Translations under genes and position numbers: made by a program
NCBI RefSeq assembly: GCF_910592395.1
Contig: NC_088310.1
Span: 1,247,501-1,311,500, forward strand
Reading direction: 5' to 3'
DNA length: 64,000 nucleotides
DNA from: Lineus longissimus
Lineage: Eukaryota > Nemertea > Pilidiophora > Heteronemertea > Lineidae
Shown here: positions 34,131 through 46,900 of the stretch, one piece after another
Numbering within the stretch: the stretch's first letter is position 1
How the letters are laid out: each line of letters opens with the position of its first letter
Notes under the pieces: model-generated
The model's database searches: none
What the model saw: the letters and a program-made list of their open reading frames with translations, nothing else
Told to the model about the DNA's origin: nothing

Positions 34131-37100
34131 ATGATGGCTGGACCTCAGAAAGAAAATAAAGTCACGAGGGTTAAGACAGCAGAGAAGAAAGGTAGTCTTC
34201 AGAAAAAGGAATCTACGAAGCAGGTTTCTGGTGACCAGCGGGTGACCAAGTCGCCAAGGTCTGTGAACGCCATTAAAAAGGACACACCAGACAGAACAAA
34301 GGTGGGGAAACAAGGACCAGTTGGCGGCAAGGAAGCTGAGGGAATAAGTGTTGAGGAAAACCAACCGGTAGGCGATTTACCAACGGGTGTGAATGCAAAG
34401 AGCGATGACAACAAGGACAAAAGCCAAAGAACAAACACATCAGACGCCAAGGTTGGAGGAGTAAAAGCTGTTGTTACGGAGCCAGATTCCAAACAAGGCC
34501 ATGGCGGGGAGAATACAGGAGATATAACACCACTGGTCAAAGTGGCGCCGAATAAGATCAAGCCTGTTGGGTCAGGAGAGGGGACACGAAAGACGACTGG
34601 GAACGTGACCCAGAAACAGAAGTCGCCTGGGCCAACGCAAAAGCCAAAAGTACAGATACCGAGGACGGATACTCAAAATACCGGCCGTGACCCTAAGACT
34701 GGTACGCCTGGAGGTGTTACGCAGAAGGTTGGACCGAAAGCAACACAACCCACCAGCAGTGGAACGCTGAAACCCAGAGCTACGCAACAGAAACCTGGTG
34801 CAGGATTGCAGAAAGTGGCAGCAGGACCAAAGAAACCTGCGGCTGAAACGAAGAGAGGTGCTGGCTCGGCCACAACAGCACCAAAAGGAACTAAATTTAC
34901 TGCGGTATCTGGTAAATCCACACCCCAATCTGCAAAAAGGATGGAAACCCCTACTACCGCGGTTGGAAGGATGACCACTGGGGAAACACCGCCCGGGAAT
35001 AAAGTCATGAAACCTGAGGAAAGCGAGAAGAGTCCACGGAACACATCGGTGTCGTCCGAAACCTCTGTGGCTGAAAATGAGGAGGACAGACGCGCATCCA
35101 AGGTCAGTGTGGCTTCATCTAAAGTCAGTGACACGTCCTTGAAATTAGACCTGTCAAGCTCGAGTTCTGGTTTACCAAGTTTTCCTGGGAGTGCTGTTGG
35201 GGTGCGCACGCCGCAGAGCAGTGCAACTGGGAGCGTCAGTGACTCGGGATACTACAAAGTGCCTGGCATCGACATTACAATGTCGAGTGATCAGGACATA
35301 AAAGCGTCTGAACAAAATGAAGCAGACGATAAGGTTTTTAAGGAAAATACCGCTGACGAAGCAGCTAACGACGACAAAAAGCAAGATTCTCGTGACAGTG
35401 CTGTTGAAACCTGTGAGAATTCTGTTGGTACTTCTGTTGAAAGCAGTGATAAAGTGGACGAAAAAGCACCTGATGGGGCTCAAGTCAAACAAGACCATGG
35501 CAAGGTTGAGACCGATACAAATGATATGGCGAAGGTGGAAAGCGATCAGGTTAATGCTAACGTCAATAGCACTGCCAATACTAATATTCCTGATGATTTG
35601 ATGGCGGATAATTCAGCTAAACAGGTTATTGCCGTCAGTGACGCGAAGGGTAATTTGGTTGACGGGAATATACCAGTGAGAGAACCGGCCAAGCCTGCTG
35701 TTGTTGTGCCAGTTCATGTGGTAGTTCCGAATGATGCTAAGGAAGAGACTGTGATCAAGGAAGGCAAGGACACGGAGGAGGAAACTGTGATTAAAGAGGG
35801 GAAGGAGACAAAGGGGAAGAGCAAGGAGATCAGGGTTGTCAAGGAGGTCACAACAAAGGAGAGTAAGGAGACCAAAACGAAGAAGGACAAGAAAGAACCC
35901 GATGCCGTTAAAGATTCAAAACCGAAGGATTCAAAGGAATCTGACGTGAAGGAGTCAAAACCTAAGGATTCAAAGGACAAAGATGTGTCATTGGCGAATA
36001 AAAGGAATTCTGTTACTGATTTGAAGACTGAAATTCAGGAGATTAAAACGCCACGTGAGAAAAGTTGGAAGAATTTATTTTCACGTGACAGCGGGAAAGA
36101 AGCGCCGGGAAAAGCGGAGAAAGTGAAGAAAAAGGAAAATAACAACAAGAATCCGAAAGGTGATAAGAGTCAGAAGAAGGACACTGCTGATTCGGGTAAA
36201 CCTGGTTTAGGGAAGGGGAAGGGGAAATCTGCATGGAGTAGGATAACCACGAAGGATTTATTGGCTGGTGTCCACACAAACAACATGGCCGGCGAGGGCA
36301 AACAAAATGGAGTTGCGATGACAAACAATAATGAACTAAGTCGCAAGGAATCTATGTCAGTATTGACAGTGCCCAATTCAAACAGTCTTGATGACAGACA
36401 AGGGAAGCCGGACGCCAAGTCCTTGAGATCGACTGGAAGTCGTCGTCTGTCCGTGACGTCTGCCCGCCGCGGGTCAATGGAATCGAGGAGGTCTGTTGAC
36501 ATCCGTGGGGGCCTCCTAAACACAATTGTTGTCAACCCGCCGGGAGAAGACAAGCCCAAGTCGTTGGTGGTCAGTGATGAGTCGTATATCCAGTCGGCTA
36601 TACCCATCCTTCCCTTGCCCGTTGCTATTTTGTTATTTCTGCTGAACATTATTATTCCAGGATTTGGTAAGTTTTCGTTTATTCTGTTTTTCATCGGGAT
36701 TGCCAACGCCGCTCGGGTGAGGCAGCCATTTCGCAAAAAACCACGCCTCAGTTTGGCCTACTACACCCTCGCAATGTTTGGCGAGACAACCAATAGGGAT
36801 ATTTCACAAAGCTCCCAAAACGTCCATGTGAACGTCTACCCCATTGTTCAACTTCGTTATCAGGAGGTCAAACAATGGGATAGGCGTTCACGTTGGCGTT
36901 TCGGGGGATTTGCGAAACGCCCTACCTCCAGTTTTGAAACAAGCAAAGACAACCTTTCCAAGTTCTCTATTCCCGTGCCAACCCATTCCAATCAAAACAT
37001 CCAACATTTACGAAATACCGTCGACCCGTCGCAAAGCATTTCCAATTAAATATATATCAATTGATTAAATCAGCATGCTGTCCGACATATTTTAATGACG

Positions 37101-39438
37101 AATTAACCGCTAATTGTAATGATATAGCCAATAATAAGCGAGACATCAGCACGGTCACAGAGATATAGGTCTGATTTATGTCAATCTGGTCCTCGGACTT
37201 CACTTTATCTTCGCCGCCAGCAATCATGGTGTCAATGCCACATTAGTCACGCAATGGCGGCCGGCCATTACCGGAAGTGTTGACGCGTCGCCATAGCAAC
37301 TGCATTTAGTTTACGACATTGGAAACTAGTCTAACCAGCAGGGCATAGAGATCAGTGATTAAACTCACTGATTTCACATGTCATATCGTTTTCAGAGAAG
37401 CAGTATCAACTTTGTCACTTAACTGACATCCTGTTCAGAGGAGTAGGACGCGTGATTGGCCACGGGGAATGTCGTAGTCTGCCAAGGTCTTGTGGGTCTA
37501 AAGGCCAGATTCCACTAGATTGTTTTCCTGCTGCGTTCCGTTTGAATGATGAGAACTGAAAAGACGAATGCTGCCATGTTTTTTGTTAAGAAATTGATTG
37601 CGACAAATTTGCCATGCTACAGATGAAACAGGTTTTTTTTCTGCTCAAATTTTTCAGAATTTTGAACTTCTGAATCTCATTCTCTGTGCAGACGAGCAGG
37701 TGAACCGACATCAATTTCATAATCTCTAATATTCCGACTGCTTCTGATCAATATACACCAATCTCGACCGTTAATAACCTGACCGGTTACCATAACGGCA
37801 CAATAATTATTCAACAACATGGCCATTCAATAAAAACAGTTATGATGTTTATTTTCTGCCAGTGCTGTTTATCTTTCTTAATTAAGATTCCTCCCCCGAC
37901 GTGGTTAACTAGATACAAAAACACGATGCCTTATTCATTAGATCGCGAAGGATAGGTCAGGTTTAGACTCCCGGGGCACTCCATTTCGTCATCCTCTTGT
38001 GGTGAGGGACGAGGCCGGTCTACTGCGTCCGGAGTGTAGTCAGACCGTTGTCTTGGTTTTTGTAGCAAAATGGCTCCGCGAGTGCTGTCATAGAGGTCAA
38101 CTTGATTACGTCACACAATTATGTGACTCCATTCATCTGATCGTCCTTTTTAATCTATTTGGCGTAGTTTTAACAACTGAGAAAAAACTTCGGACATCAA
38201 GTCCAGCAACTCGACTGAATTTGATTTTTAGTAAATACTCATATGAATCAAGTCACAAAGAATTGAACATGAATGGTTAACCGCAAGTTGCGTTAATTTT
38301 ACATTTTTCTCCAGAAAAATGGTCCAAAGATGATATTTACGTATTTGCAAGTGAGACCTTTAAGTTTATTTCTTCGTGATCAATACATTTTCCTTCCAGG
38401 TACTGTGATGAGCGGCTTCGCTATTTTCTGCTGCGGTAAAACAAGGGTGAACAGCAAGTCCGGTGACTTGAAGACGATAACCTTCTGTGTGAATGTCTGG
38501 GTCGGGATGGCCCAACTTTTCACCGTCACGTTTTGCCTGGTTGGATGGGCCTGGAGTATCGGATGGGGAATTCGCATGATCGGACACTCAAGTTAGTCAC
38601 GTTTTAATCCTCCACAGACTTAAGTATCATCTGGCCCCCACCTCTGATAAGCTATTTTTGATCACGTAGATGAGAACCAGTCTGGGCCGTGAGCATGCGC
38701 GACTGTCAAATCATAGTGATAAAAGCAAATTATTCACATGGTTCAAATAATACCTCAATTTCTGACAACATGGCAGCACTGAGAAGTACGGCCGTAAAGC
38801 CAAGTATTGATGAGAATGATGATGATGACAATAGTTGCCTGCATTATAATTTCATACTAACACGTATGAAAGCTTACTGTAGTCGATGACCAAATTGCCG
38901 GTGTGACAGCGGATTTAGTCCCCCTGGAGTCATAGTCCGGTAGCATTGTATTTGACCAATTAAGCAGCATGATCTATTGTACCGCTAACCCTAACCAAAA
39001 CATTTAGCAATGCGGGCTATTGTTACACGGACTATCAGGCCTAGGACTACTATCCCTTGCACACCGGTCGTCTTGACGAGACTGGTCAACACAAGGGCCT
39101 GGCTTGTCTTTGATTCAGTGGTGAATAGCGCGAACAGTTTCTGCGTGACAGGAGGGCTTATATCGGCGACTTCGCGTAAATCTATCTGACCTGATCCTGT
39201 CTCATTCCTTTTGTCTCCCTTTCAAACAATTTGGCCGACTGATACAGGGTAAACGATTTGCTTAATCAGGAACTGGAAAATGCTCCAGCATGAATTAACA
39301 GTCTTCTCCCCTTTCCCATATTTTCCAGTCCACCATCGCCAAGAGGTGAAGGAACTCCGTGAAAAGACGTTACAGACGATGGCTCTTAGTGCCTTCGCCG
39401 GATCTCCCGTACGGAGAATGATGGGCTTCGCTTCTTAA
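34131..39438 (+). CDS. STUM: Stum/SPEC3-family multi-pass membrane protein with long disordered N-terminus
   Basis: In Drosophila, Stum is needed for mechanical sensing in proprioceptive neurons; SPEC3 was named from a sea urchin ciliated-ectoderm protein. Coding exons 34131-36666, 38400-38591 and 39329-39438 (phases 1 and 1) give 945 aa. I chose ATG 34131: the frame has a TGA at 34107 and only a TTG before it. Residues 1 to about 815 are low-complexity (Lys, Ser, Thr, Glu, Pro; KPKDSKE and TQKP repeats) and look disordered. The family core follows: IPILPLPVAILLFLLNIIIP, then GFG|TVMSGFAIFCC across the first splice, a Lys-rich loop, a second hydrophobic segment in exon 2 (FCVNVWVGMAQLFTVTFCLV, then GWAWSIGWG), and a charged tail in exon 3 ending RRMMGFAS. 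Reading through the first donor gives a misleading open frame to 37049 without the family sequence. Skipping the second splice would end the protein at HSS, a possible shorter form. Confidence 0.92.
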
Positions 39439-40346
39439 CGAAAAGGTCCATGGAAGTGGAGCTTCCTGCAAGCTGTGTCAGTTGTTACGGAGTGTTATGT
39501 TCATGGTTCATATGTTAATCCCATTTCTTACCGTTATCCTAATTATGATATTGTGTGATATTTCGATGACGGTTGCGGACGTGGCACCCTATGCATTTCG
39601 ACAAAAGCTGATGCATGAGCTGTAGGCCTATATGTGAGATGAGAGCGAGGGTCAAGATAAATGTTCTAACGTTAGTGGTGCGCTACAGCTAAGAATGTGA
39701 AAATTCTCAGCGGGAAAAAGGCAGCCCGGTGTAATGTTTTTGAGTGTTTCTATTTTTGAGTGTTTCCCCTCATTGTTTGGGAACGCTAAAAGATAGATTG
39801 ACAAGTTTTTCTGTGTTTCCCCCTATTGAAAAGTCATGGTCTCTCTAGCTGCCTATTGTTTGGAAACACTGACACATGGGAAACAACCACAGATGTTACA
39901 CCGGCAAGGATACAATTCGGCCTCAGTGGACGGGGCTTGTCCCTAGGAGATCCAATGAGTATGACGCAATGAACTTTCCATGAAGTCTAGGCAAGCATGT
40001 TCGTTTCCTAAATGATATGGGGACGGTGCAACACGGCGGTTCGTATAAACTGACTGAATTAAACCATATAGCACTGCGCACAGGGAACCATACTTCCTCG
40101 TCGCAGCTTTCCGCTTTTTTCTTCCACATACTATTCCAATATTTATAGTCCCATGCGACAGATGTACCGATGTACAGGCAATAAAATGAGACTGATTCAC
40201 TGAAACTTGGTTACCAAAATAAACACAAAAAGTATCAGACGTTTTACTGCCATCAGATTGGTTGTGACATGGTCTCTACAGGAAGACATACTGGACATGT
40301 GCCTTCCCATCAAATAATGGCTCGATATGAAAGCTTATCAAAAAAA
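39439..40346. other. 3' flank of stum; nothing recognised
   Basis: No coding exon or RNA gene seen. A plus-strand AATAAA near 40218 could be the stum polyadenylation signal, implying a 3' UTR of about 0.8 kb. Confidence 0.4.
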
Positions 40347-40418
40347 TATACTGCACGGGAGTCGAACCCGGGACCTCTCCCAGCCTAAGCGAGAATCGTA
40401 CCACTTGACCAACGAGCC
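40347..40418 (-). pseudogene. tRNA-Pro(AGG)-like pseudogene or SINE head
   Basis: The minus strand reads GGCTCGTTGGTCAAGTGG, then an anticodon arm CTCGCTTAGGCTGGGAG, then a T-arm CCGGGTTCGACTCCCG. The A box, B box and anticodon loop with AGG match eukaryotic tRNA-Pro very closely. However, the 3' strand of the acceptor stem does not pair with GGCTCGT, the anticodon stem has one G-G mismatch, and the outermost T-stem pair is broken. A T7 run follows, so polymerase III could terminate. It is best read as a degenerate tRNA copy. Confidence 0.7.
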
Positions 40419-40818
40419 GTTCCCTCAGCACCCTTTGTTACTACGTGTAGTTGTTACAGACGATCGACCGGATCTGTTGGTAAGCCGTGATTAAGCCAAT
40501 GAGTATCATATTTTTCTGAATGTATGAATATAGAATATTTAGTCAAACACTCTCAATGAACCACTTTGTAATATAAATATGTATATTTCACCTCCTGAAA
40601 ACCACAAACGTGGTCGTCTGGAGTGAATGAGCTTACTTCTACTTGACTCTATAACTTCAGATAACGTCCTGGGGTTAATTCCACAGGAGTTATGCTGAGA
40701 GAATCGGCACAACATATAAAGGTCGTGGTATGTAAGTTAAGTTCAAATTAGGGGGGGGGCAGGTATCCTTCCGCCATGGCAATCATAAATCCCACACCCA
40801 AATTGTCCCTTCAAATCA

Positions 40819-41975
40819 CAGTGGAGACATCTTAGAGTCACATCCAGGGGGGACTGCTGCGATTGATCAGATCCACAGCCAACCCCTCACAGTGGAGACA
40901 TCTCAGAGTCACATCCAGGGGGGGACTGCTGCGATTGATCAGATCCACAGCCAACCCCTCACAGTGGAGACATCTCAGAGTCACATCCAGGGGGGGACTG
41001 CTGCGATTGATCAGATCCACAGCCAAACCATCACAGTGGAGACATCTCAGAGTCACATCCAGGGGGGACTGCTGCGATTGATCAGATCCACAGCCAAACC
41101 ATCACAGTGGAGACATCTCAGAGTCACAACCAAGGGGGGACTGCTGCGATTGATCTGATTCACAGCCAACCCCTCACAGTGGAGACATCTTAGAGTCACA
41201 TCCAGGGGGGGACTGCTGCGATTGATCTGATTCACAGCCAACCCCTCACAGTGGAGACATCTTAGAGTCACATCCAGGGGGGGACTGCTGCGATTGATCA
41301 GATCCACAGCCAAACCCTCACAGTGGAGACATCTCAGAGTCACATCCAGGGGGGGGACTGCTGCGATTGATCTGATTCACAGCCAACCCCTCACAGTGGA
41401 GACATCTCAGAATCACAACCAAGGGGGGAATGCTGTGATTGATCTGATTCACAGCCAACCCCTCACAGTGGAGACATCTTAGAGTCACATCCAGGGGGGG
41501 ACTGCTGCGATTGATCTGATTCACAGCCAACCCATCACAGTGGAGACATCTCAGAGTCACATCCAGGGGGGGACTGCTGCGATTGATCAGATCCACAGCC
41601 AAACCCTCACAGTGGAGACATCTCAGAGTCACATCCAGGGGGGGGACTGCTGCGATTGATCTGATTCACAGCCAACCCCTCACAGTGGAGACATCTCAGA
41701 ATCACAACCAAGGGGGGAATGCTGTGATTGATCTGATTCACAGCCAACCCCTCACAGTGGAGACATCTTAGAGTCACATCCAGGGGGACTGCTGCAATTG
41801 ATCTGATTCACAGCCAACCCATCACAGTGGAGACATCTCAGAGTCACATCCAAGGGGGGGGGGGAAATGCTGCGATTGATCTGATTCACAGCCAACCCCT
41901 CACAGTGGAGACATCTCAGAGTCACACCAAGGTGAGACTGCTGCAACTGATCAGATCCACTTCCAAAACTGGAGA
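40819..41975. repeat. 72-bp minisatellite, about 16 units
   Basis: The unit starts cagtggagacatctcagagt, continues cacatccagggggg and ctgctgcgattgatc(a/t)gat, and ends acagccaacccctcacagtg. The period is 71-73 bp depending on the G-run length (6-10). The blocks 41294-41482 and 41583-41771 are the same, i.e. a 289-bp (four-unit) higher-order repeat. Because 72 is a multiple of 3, long open frames appear on both strands; I do not consider them genes. Confidence 0.95.
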
Positions 41976-42078
41976 GCTGACAGTGTCACATGAAGGTTGT
42001 GTCTTTTTTCAATGACACGTTTACTAAACTTAAACCAAGGGCATGAAGACACACTAGTATTTATAAATGCAAACAAGC

Positions 42079-42084
42079 TTTATT
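42079..42084 (-). terminator. Likely polyadenylation signal of cyclin K
   Basis: AATAAA on the minus strand, about 670 bases after the cyclin K stop codon, in AT-rich sequence at the edge of the minisatellite. It is the first canonical hexamer that I noticed in this direction. Confidence 0.5.
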
Positions 42085-42755
42085 ATTTTTTTCTCACAGG
42101 GTATGTTTTTTACAGCTTTTTCTAAAACTACATACTATGGTTTTTTACATTTTACAAATCAGGAATTTTATCCTTCAAATGAACCAAGTCTCACTCTCAC
42201 TGCCCTTGAGAGGAGGGTATAAGATACACATATGAAATCCACCTGTTGCATGGGTCAGGTATTACATGGTACATGTATTACATCAAGTATGTCACAATTC
42301 ATACCAGTGCAGGGGTGGCCTACTTGGCCCTGTTCGGCAACCAGTCCCCGACAGGGAAAACATTTAAATAAAATCCGGGCAGTAAATGCCTGTAAAAGTC
42401 TACCGCACGAAAGTCTATACGCACAACAGCGTTGGATTGGCATGGCAGGGTCGAGTGCCCTTGTGGTGTGGTTAAAATCAGGACCCTCCGCACCTCGGAC
42501 ACATTGGTAAACAATGGTTTTGCAGATTATCTTACTAAGTCTAGATAATGACAACAATTCATCAAGTTTAACCAATCAAGTCACAATAACGTTCAGCTTA
42601 AACAAGCCTATCAAATACTGCAAACCGTTTTTTTTCTAGGGTCCTAAATTTTAGTGAAAATTATGCTTTTGAAATGTTGACACCATTTCTATCCAATACT
42701 GATAGAAGATAAGACTTTCGAATGAGAAACCATTAGGGTAAAAGTGAACATTTTG

Positions 42756-43960
42756 TTACCTCCTGCTGCTCCTCCGAGCGCCAGTGATTCTCGTGGCTAT
42801 GCCCGAGGAGTTGCCACTCGGCCGGACATTAGCACTCATGAGAGGCTGAACCGGAGGTGGTTGTGGTTGGGTACTCGGCGTACTCGCAGGGAAAGGCATC
42901 GGTGGAAAATTCGGAGGCGGCTGTTGAAACGGCTGTTGGCCAAATTGCTGCTGTGGCGGTGCACTGTTTGGTTGTGGAGGAGGCTGTGGGGGAAATTGTG
43001 GAGGTGGTGCCTGAGGCATCTGTGGGAATGATTGGGTCTGACCTGTGTATGGCTGTTGACTAGCTGGCTGCGCTGGATAAGCAGCATTGGTCGGGGCTAT
43101 GTACTGATTCTGAACATTCTGGGCAGGATAGGTCTGATTCTGATAACTGAACTGTGATTGGCTTGTCGGAGGGAATCCTGGCTGCCCTGTGACTGGAAAC
43201 TGCTGTGGATTTGTCGTCTGTGCAGCAGAAGCTGGGAACTGTTGTTGACCGGCAGCCTGGAACTGTTGTTGGGTACTAGCAACTGGGTACTGTTGGGTTC
43301 CAACTGGGAACTGTTGCTGATTTGCCACACCATACTGTTGTTGCTGTTGTTGTTGTTGTTGTTGGGGGTATGCTGTCTGCTGATAGTTGTAATTTGCCTG
43401 TTGTGTCTGCATCTGCCCTTGTTGTGCTGGGGCTACAGGCTGCTGAGCCTGACCCTGCTGAGACGACTGCTGTTGCCCATAACCTTGCTGATATGCTGGC
43501 TGCTGCTGATAAACCTGCTGGTTGTACTGTGCCTGGGAATACGAGTCCGAGGGAGGTGGCGGCTGATAGGCAGCACTACTGTACGGCACTTGCTGTTTCG
43601 CTGCCTGTTGTTGCTTTGCCTGTTGCTGTTGTTGTTGTTGTTGTTGTTGTTGTGCAGTGGTGCCTCCACCTATCAAGGTCTGTATAGACTGTGCCCCCTC
43701 CGTGGAAAGGAAGGAGCTGGCTGTCATGTTAGAAGGCATGAACGGATTTGAAGAGTATGACTCGTTACTGGTTGCTGATTGGTACTGTTGGAATGTACTG
43801 CTGTAACTCATACCAGTCTGCGGCATGGAACCAGCAAGAAGGGATGCTGGTGGAGGGACATCGACGGCTGCCACACCGACAGGAGGAGGGACAGGGATGT
43901 TGGTCGTTTTGGCACTCGAAGATCTTTTGCCAGATTTCTTACGGTCTCCTTTCTCAGCAC
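42756..43960 (-). CDS. CCNK: Cyclin K last coding exon: Gln/Pro-rich tail
   Basis: Encodes about 400 residues: a Lys/Ser-rich start ([16 protein letters not shown]), then [13 protein letters not shown].. resembling the YMSGEGYQSLQ stretch of vertebrate cyclin K, two polyglutamine tracts (CAA/CAG mixtures; plus-strand ttg/ctg runs near 43340-43366 and 43618-43653), many PAQQ/PQQF repeats, [10 protein letters not shown] stretches, and a basic end [10 protein letters not shown]. It is probably disordered. Long plus-strand open frames here are antisense shadows of the Gln codons. Confidence 0.92.
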
Positions 43961-46900
43961 CTGTAACATCAAAGAAGAGACGCTATTATTGGTTTAATTG
44001 TTTATAGCCACTTGCATTGCAGCAATGTTTTTTTGGTAGGATGAAGTTGAGCATAATCTGCTGAAAGGAATCTCCAATTGAGGGTTTGTAATGTACCTAG
44101 CGAACATGAAAGCATTCATAGAGGGTATAAACTTGGGAATTCATTGTCAAAGTTTTGGACTAAAGGTGTGCCGACTGGCTGCTGCTACCTTTCAAACGCC
44201 CCCTAAAGAAAAGGGTTGGGTATGACCTATGAAAATTGTACCACAGAGCAAGTTTCAGAAATGTGCTTTCCCATTAAATCATTCATAAGTGACATTCCAA
44301 AATTCATCCACTGTTTACCTTCCCAGGGAAAAGCAACCAAATGAAAGTATAGCAATGAGAAGGTAAACAGCAATGACATCATGCCCAGACCATCACAAAC
44401 TGAACATAATGAATGAACATTGTGAAAGTGGAAGTTACAACAGAGGTTCACTGAATCCATTCAACTTATAGGAAGTTATCATACCAGAGTATTGATATTG
44501 AGTAATACTCAGTTTCAGTCAGAAATGGTAGCTACTTTTAGTTTCACTCATGAGATTGACTTACGTTCCTTTAGATTTAGGCTACATGTAACTCACATAC
44601 TTACTGCAACTGAAGTGGCTCAGAACAAACTCTTTCTCGGATAACCTACAACTGAAGTTCTTTTCTTGGACGCTATTCAACGGTAAGTCCATTGATGACA
44701 TAACTTTTATACTTCGGAATTGTTTTCAGCCCAAATGTTTAAAAGCTCCAAATGATCCAATATGATGAGACACCAAACTTAAAGCAATGGGCTGGCTTCT
44801 TACTTCCATATGTTGTTCTTCTGTTTCATAAATCTTTGGCACAACTCATATCTTTGGACAATCTGATGTTAGTATTTAAGTACTATCAATATCTACTTAC
44901 TTGTGTTAGGCAAACTGTCTTTATGGGGGTCGTTTAGGTTATTAGCTTTCGGTGCTGTAAAAAGTGTAGCAAATGTCTAGTATTTGCAATAAAAAAAAAA
45001 GGTCATGCACAACATGGCATAAGTGTTATTGGCACATTGATTAGATGCAGCGCAAGTGTTATTTGGAGCAGCATAGCAGTGCTAAGCCAAGTTTAGCATT
45101 TCCTTGGATATTTTTTTACTTTGAAGTCAATGGATACCCCCTTAAGTGCCTCACTAATCAGGAATTTTTGTTGCTACGACGTGCAATACTGATCACAGTA
45201 CTCGTCGCATGGTCTGAGAAAAATGAGCAACAGTCCTCAATGAATGAGTAATATGCCCTCTTTGTGAATAGGAAGGCATTCAACATGTGATTGGAAATGA
45301 CTGCCAATTGACCGTATCCATCTGCATTCTTTGGACACTCTATCATCTCTAGTGCCTGTCCTCAGACAAATATATCGAATTATTCAATAAGTGACTGACA
45401 CTCATATGACGTTTATGATTAATTTCATTGAGACACTGCAATGAAATGAAATTTTTCAAATATTTTACACCACGATGGAGGGAATTAACACCTTATCGAT
45501 GGTGTAATGGTAAGTTTTCTGTTTGCAAAAAGGTCGATTCCAAGGAAAGGTTTGGGTGCATTATCTAACTATTTGGTATAGGATTAGGAAGCAGAGACAA
45601 AAGGCTACATATACGATACAGTAGACCAGAGAGAGATATCAGTCACATACTATAAGGGGGTTGTCGGTGGCCACGAACTTGGTTACTCATCCGTCTTTCC
45701 ATACATTTGGCAGAATATTAGGCCATCTCTAGGGTAATCTACATGTACTATTCCACCAACATATTCTACCTAGTACACCAATAGGTGGCTTGGCGAGCAA
45801 GACAACACAAGAAGAGGTTAGACTATGAATGAGACGAGAGGGCAGCGATATGTGAGTAAGTGATTTCAAACTGTGGGAAGAACGTTCAGCAGTGACAACA
45901 AGTGCTACAGTTACCATCACCACAATCAACAATTTGAAGCAAACATAGAATTCAGGCATGAAAAAGGTGTCGAGGAAGTAGCAAGGCACACATGCCATAG
46001 CCAGGCAGGGCAAGTTTCCAGGAAGAAATCATAATAGTTGCTATTCAAGTTATGATAATGATGAGTATTTTGGATGTCTTCCTATCAATGTTATTAATGT
46101 GCAAATTCACAAGGTTTCAGCCAAATCATAACACAAGGTATCGAGCCAAAACAACAGCACTACACAGTGCTGAAAAATCCTGCTTTCAGGACGAATAAAC
46201 CTCTGGCACAGGACATCACAGGTCACATCAGACAGACCATTATCAAGGTAACGATTGTGCAGGTCGTTAAATGATCCCGAAAACATGATTTCATGGCATT
46301 GTGCGGCACTGTTGTAGGGCTTCAAATGAAATAGCAAGGTGTGAACAGTAGGTGTCAATCAATACCATCCCCAATGAATTCCTGGTGCAGTTGTTTATTG
46401 TCATTACTTGCATGGAGAGAAAACAGAATTGAAAATTGTAAAAAGGTTCAAACGAAGTTGAAAACTAAACAATTCAAAAACAAGTTAATCCAAGCTTACC
46501 AGATTCTTGCGGTGTTACCTGAAATGAAAGATGAACACGTATCCCTCAGATGAAGAGACGAAATCATGCTTGTTCGAGAACCAGCCTTGGTGTAGGAATA
46601 CGATAATGCCACCAGGCGTCAAGGAAAACACACACTTATGATTACTACAGGGTGGTCAGCCCTAAACCGTTAGTGAACTTAGGCAGACAAGGGATACGAA
46701 ACAGTAAAATACTCGGTGATATAAAGTTCACTTTGCTACCAAAGTTTTCATTAGGACATAAGCTGGTACGAATACTGGAAGTGTTCACTCACAGATCTTG
46801 ATCGTTTGTGCTGTGCCGGTGGCATGGCAGGTGCGGCAGCGGGCATGGGTTGTGGAGCAGGAGGCATAGCTGGCAGTGGGACCCGTGGACGTGACGACAT

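Noticed and set aside
36667-37049. Continuation of the stum open frame after GFG (KFSFILFFIGIANAARV...)
   Set aside because: A consensus GTAAGT donor lies at the point where family similarity stops, and exon 2 at 38400 restores the SPEC3 sequence in phase.
40838-42015. Many overlapping open frames (ETSQSHIQGG / TLRCLHCEGL types) on both strands
   Set aside because: They are translations of the 72-bp minisatellite; period divisible by three, frames on both strands, and broken by G-run length changes.
42744-43751. Plus-strand open frames rich in Leu/Val (up to 197 codons)
   Set aside because: Antisense of the CAA/CAG-rich cyclin K tail; composition is explained by the complementary codons and there is no domain.
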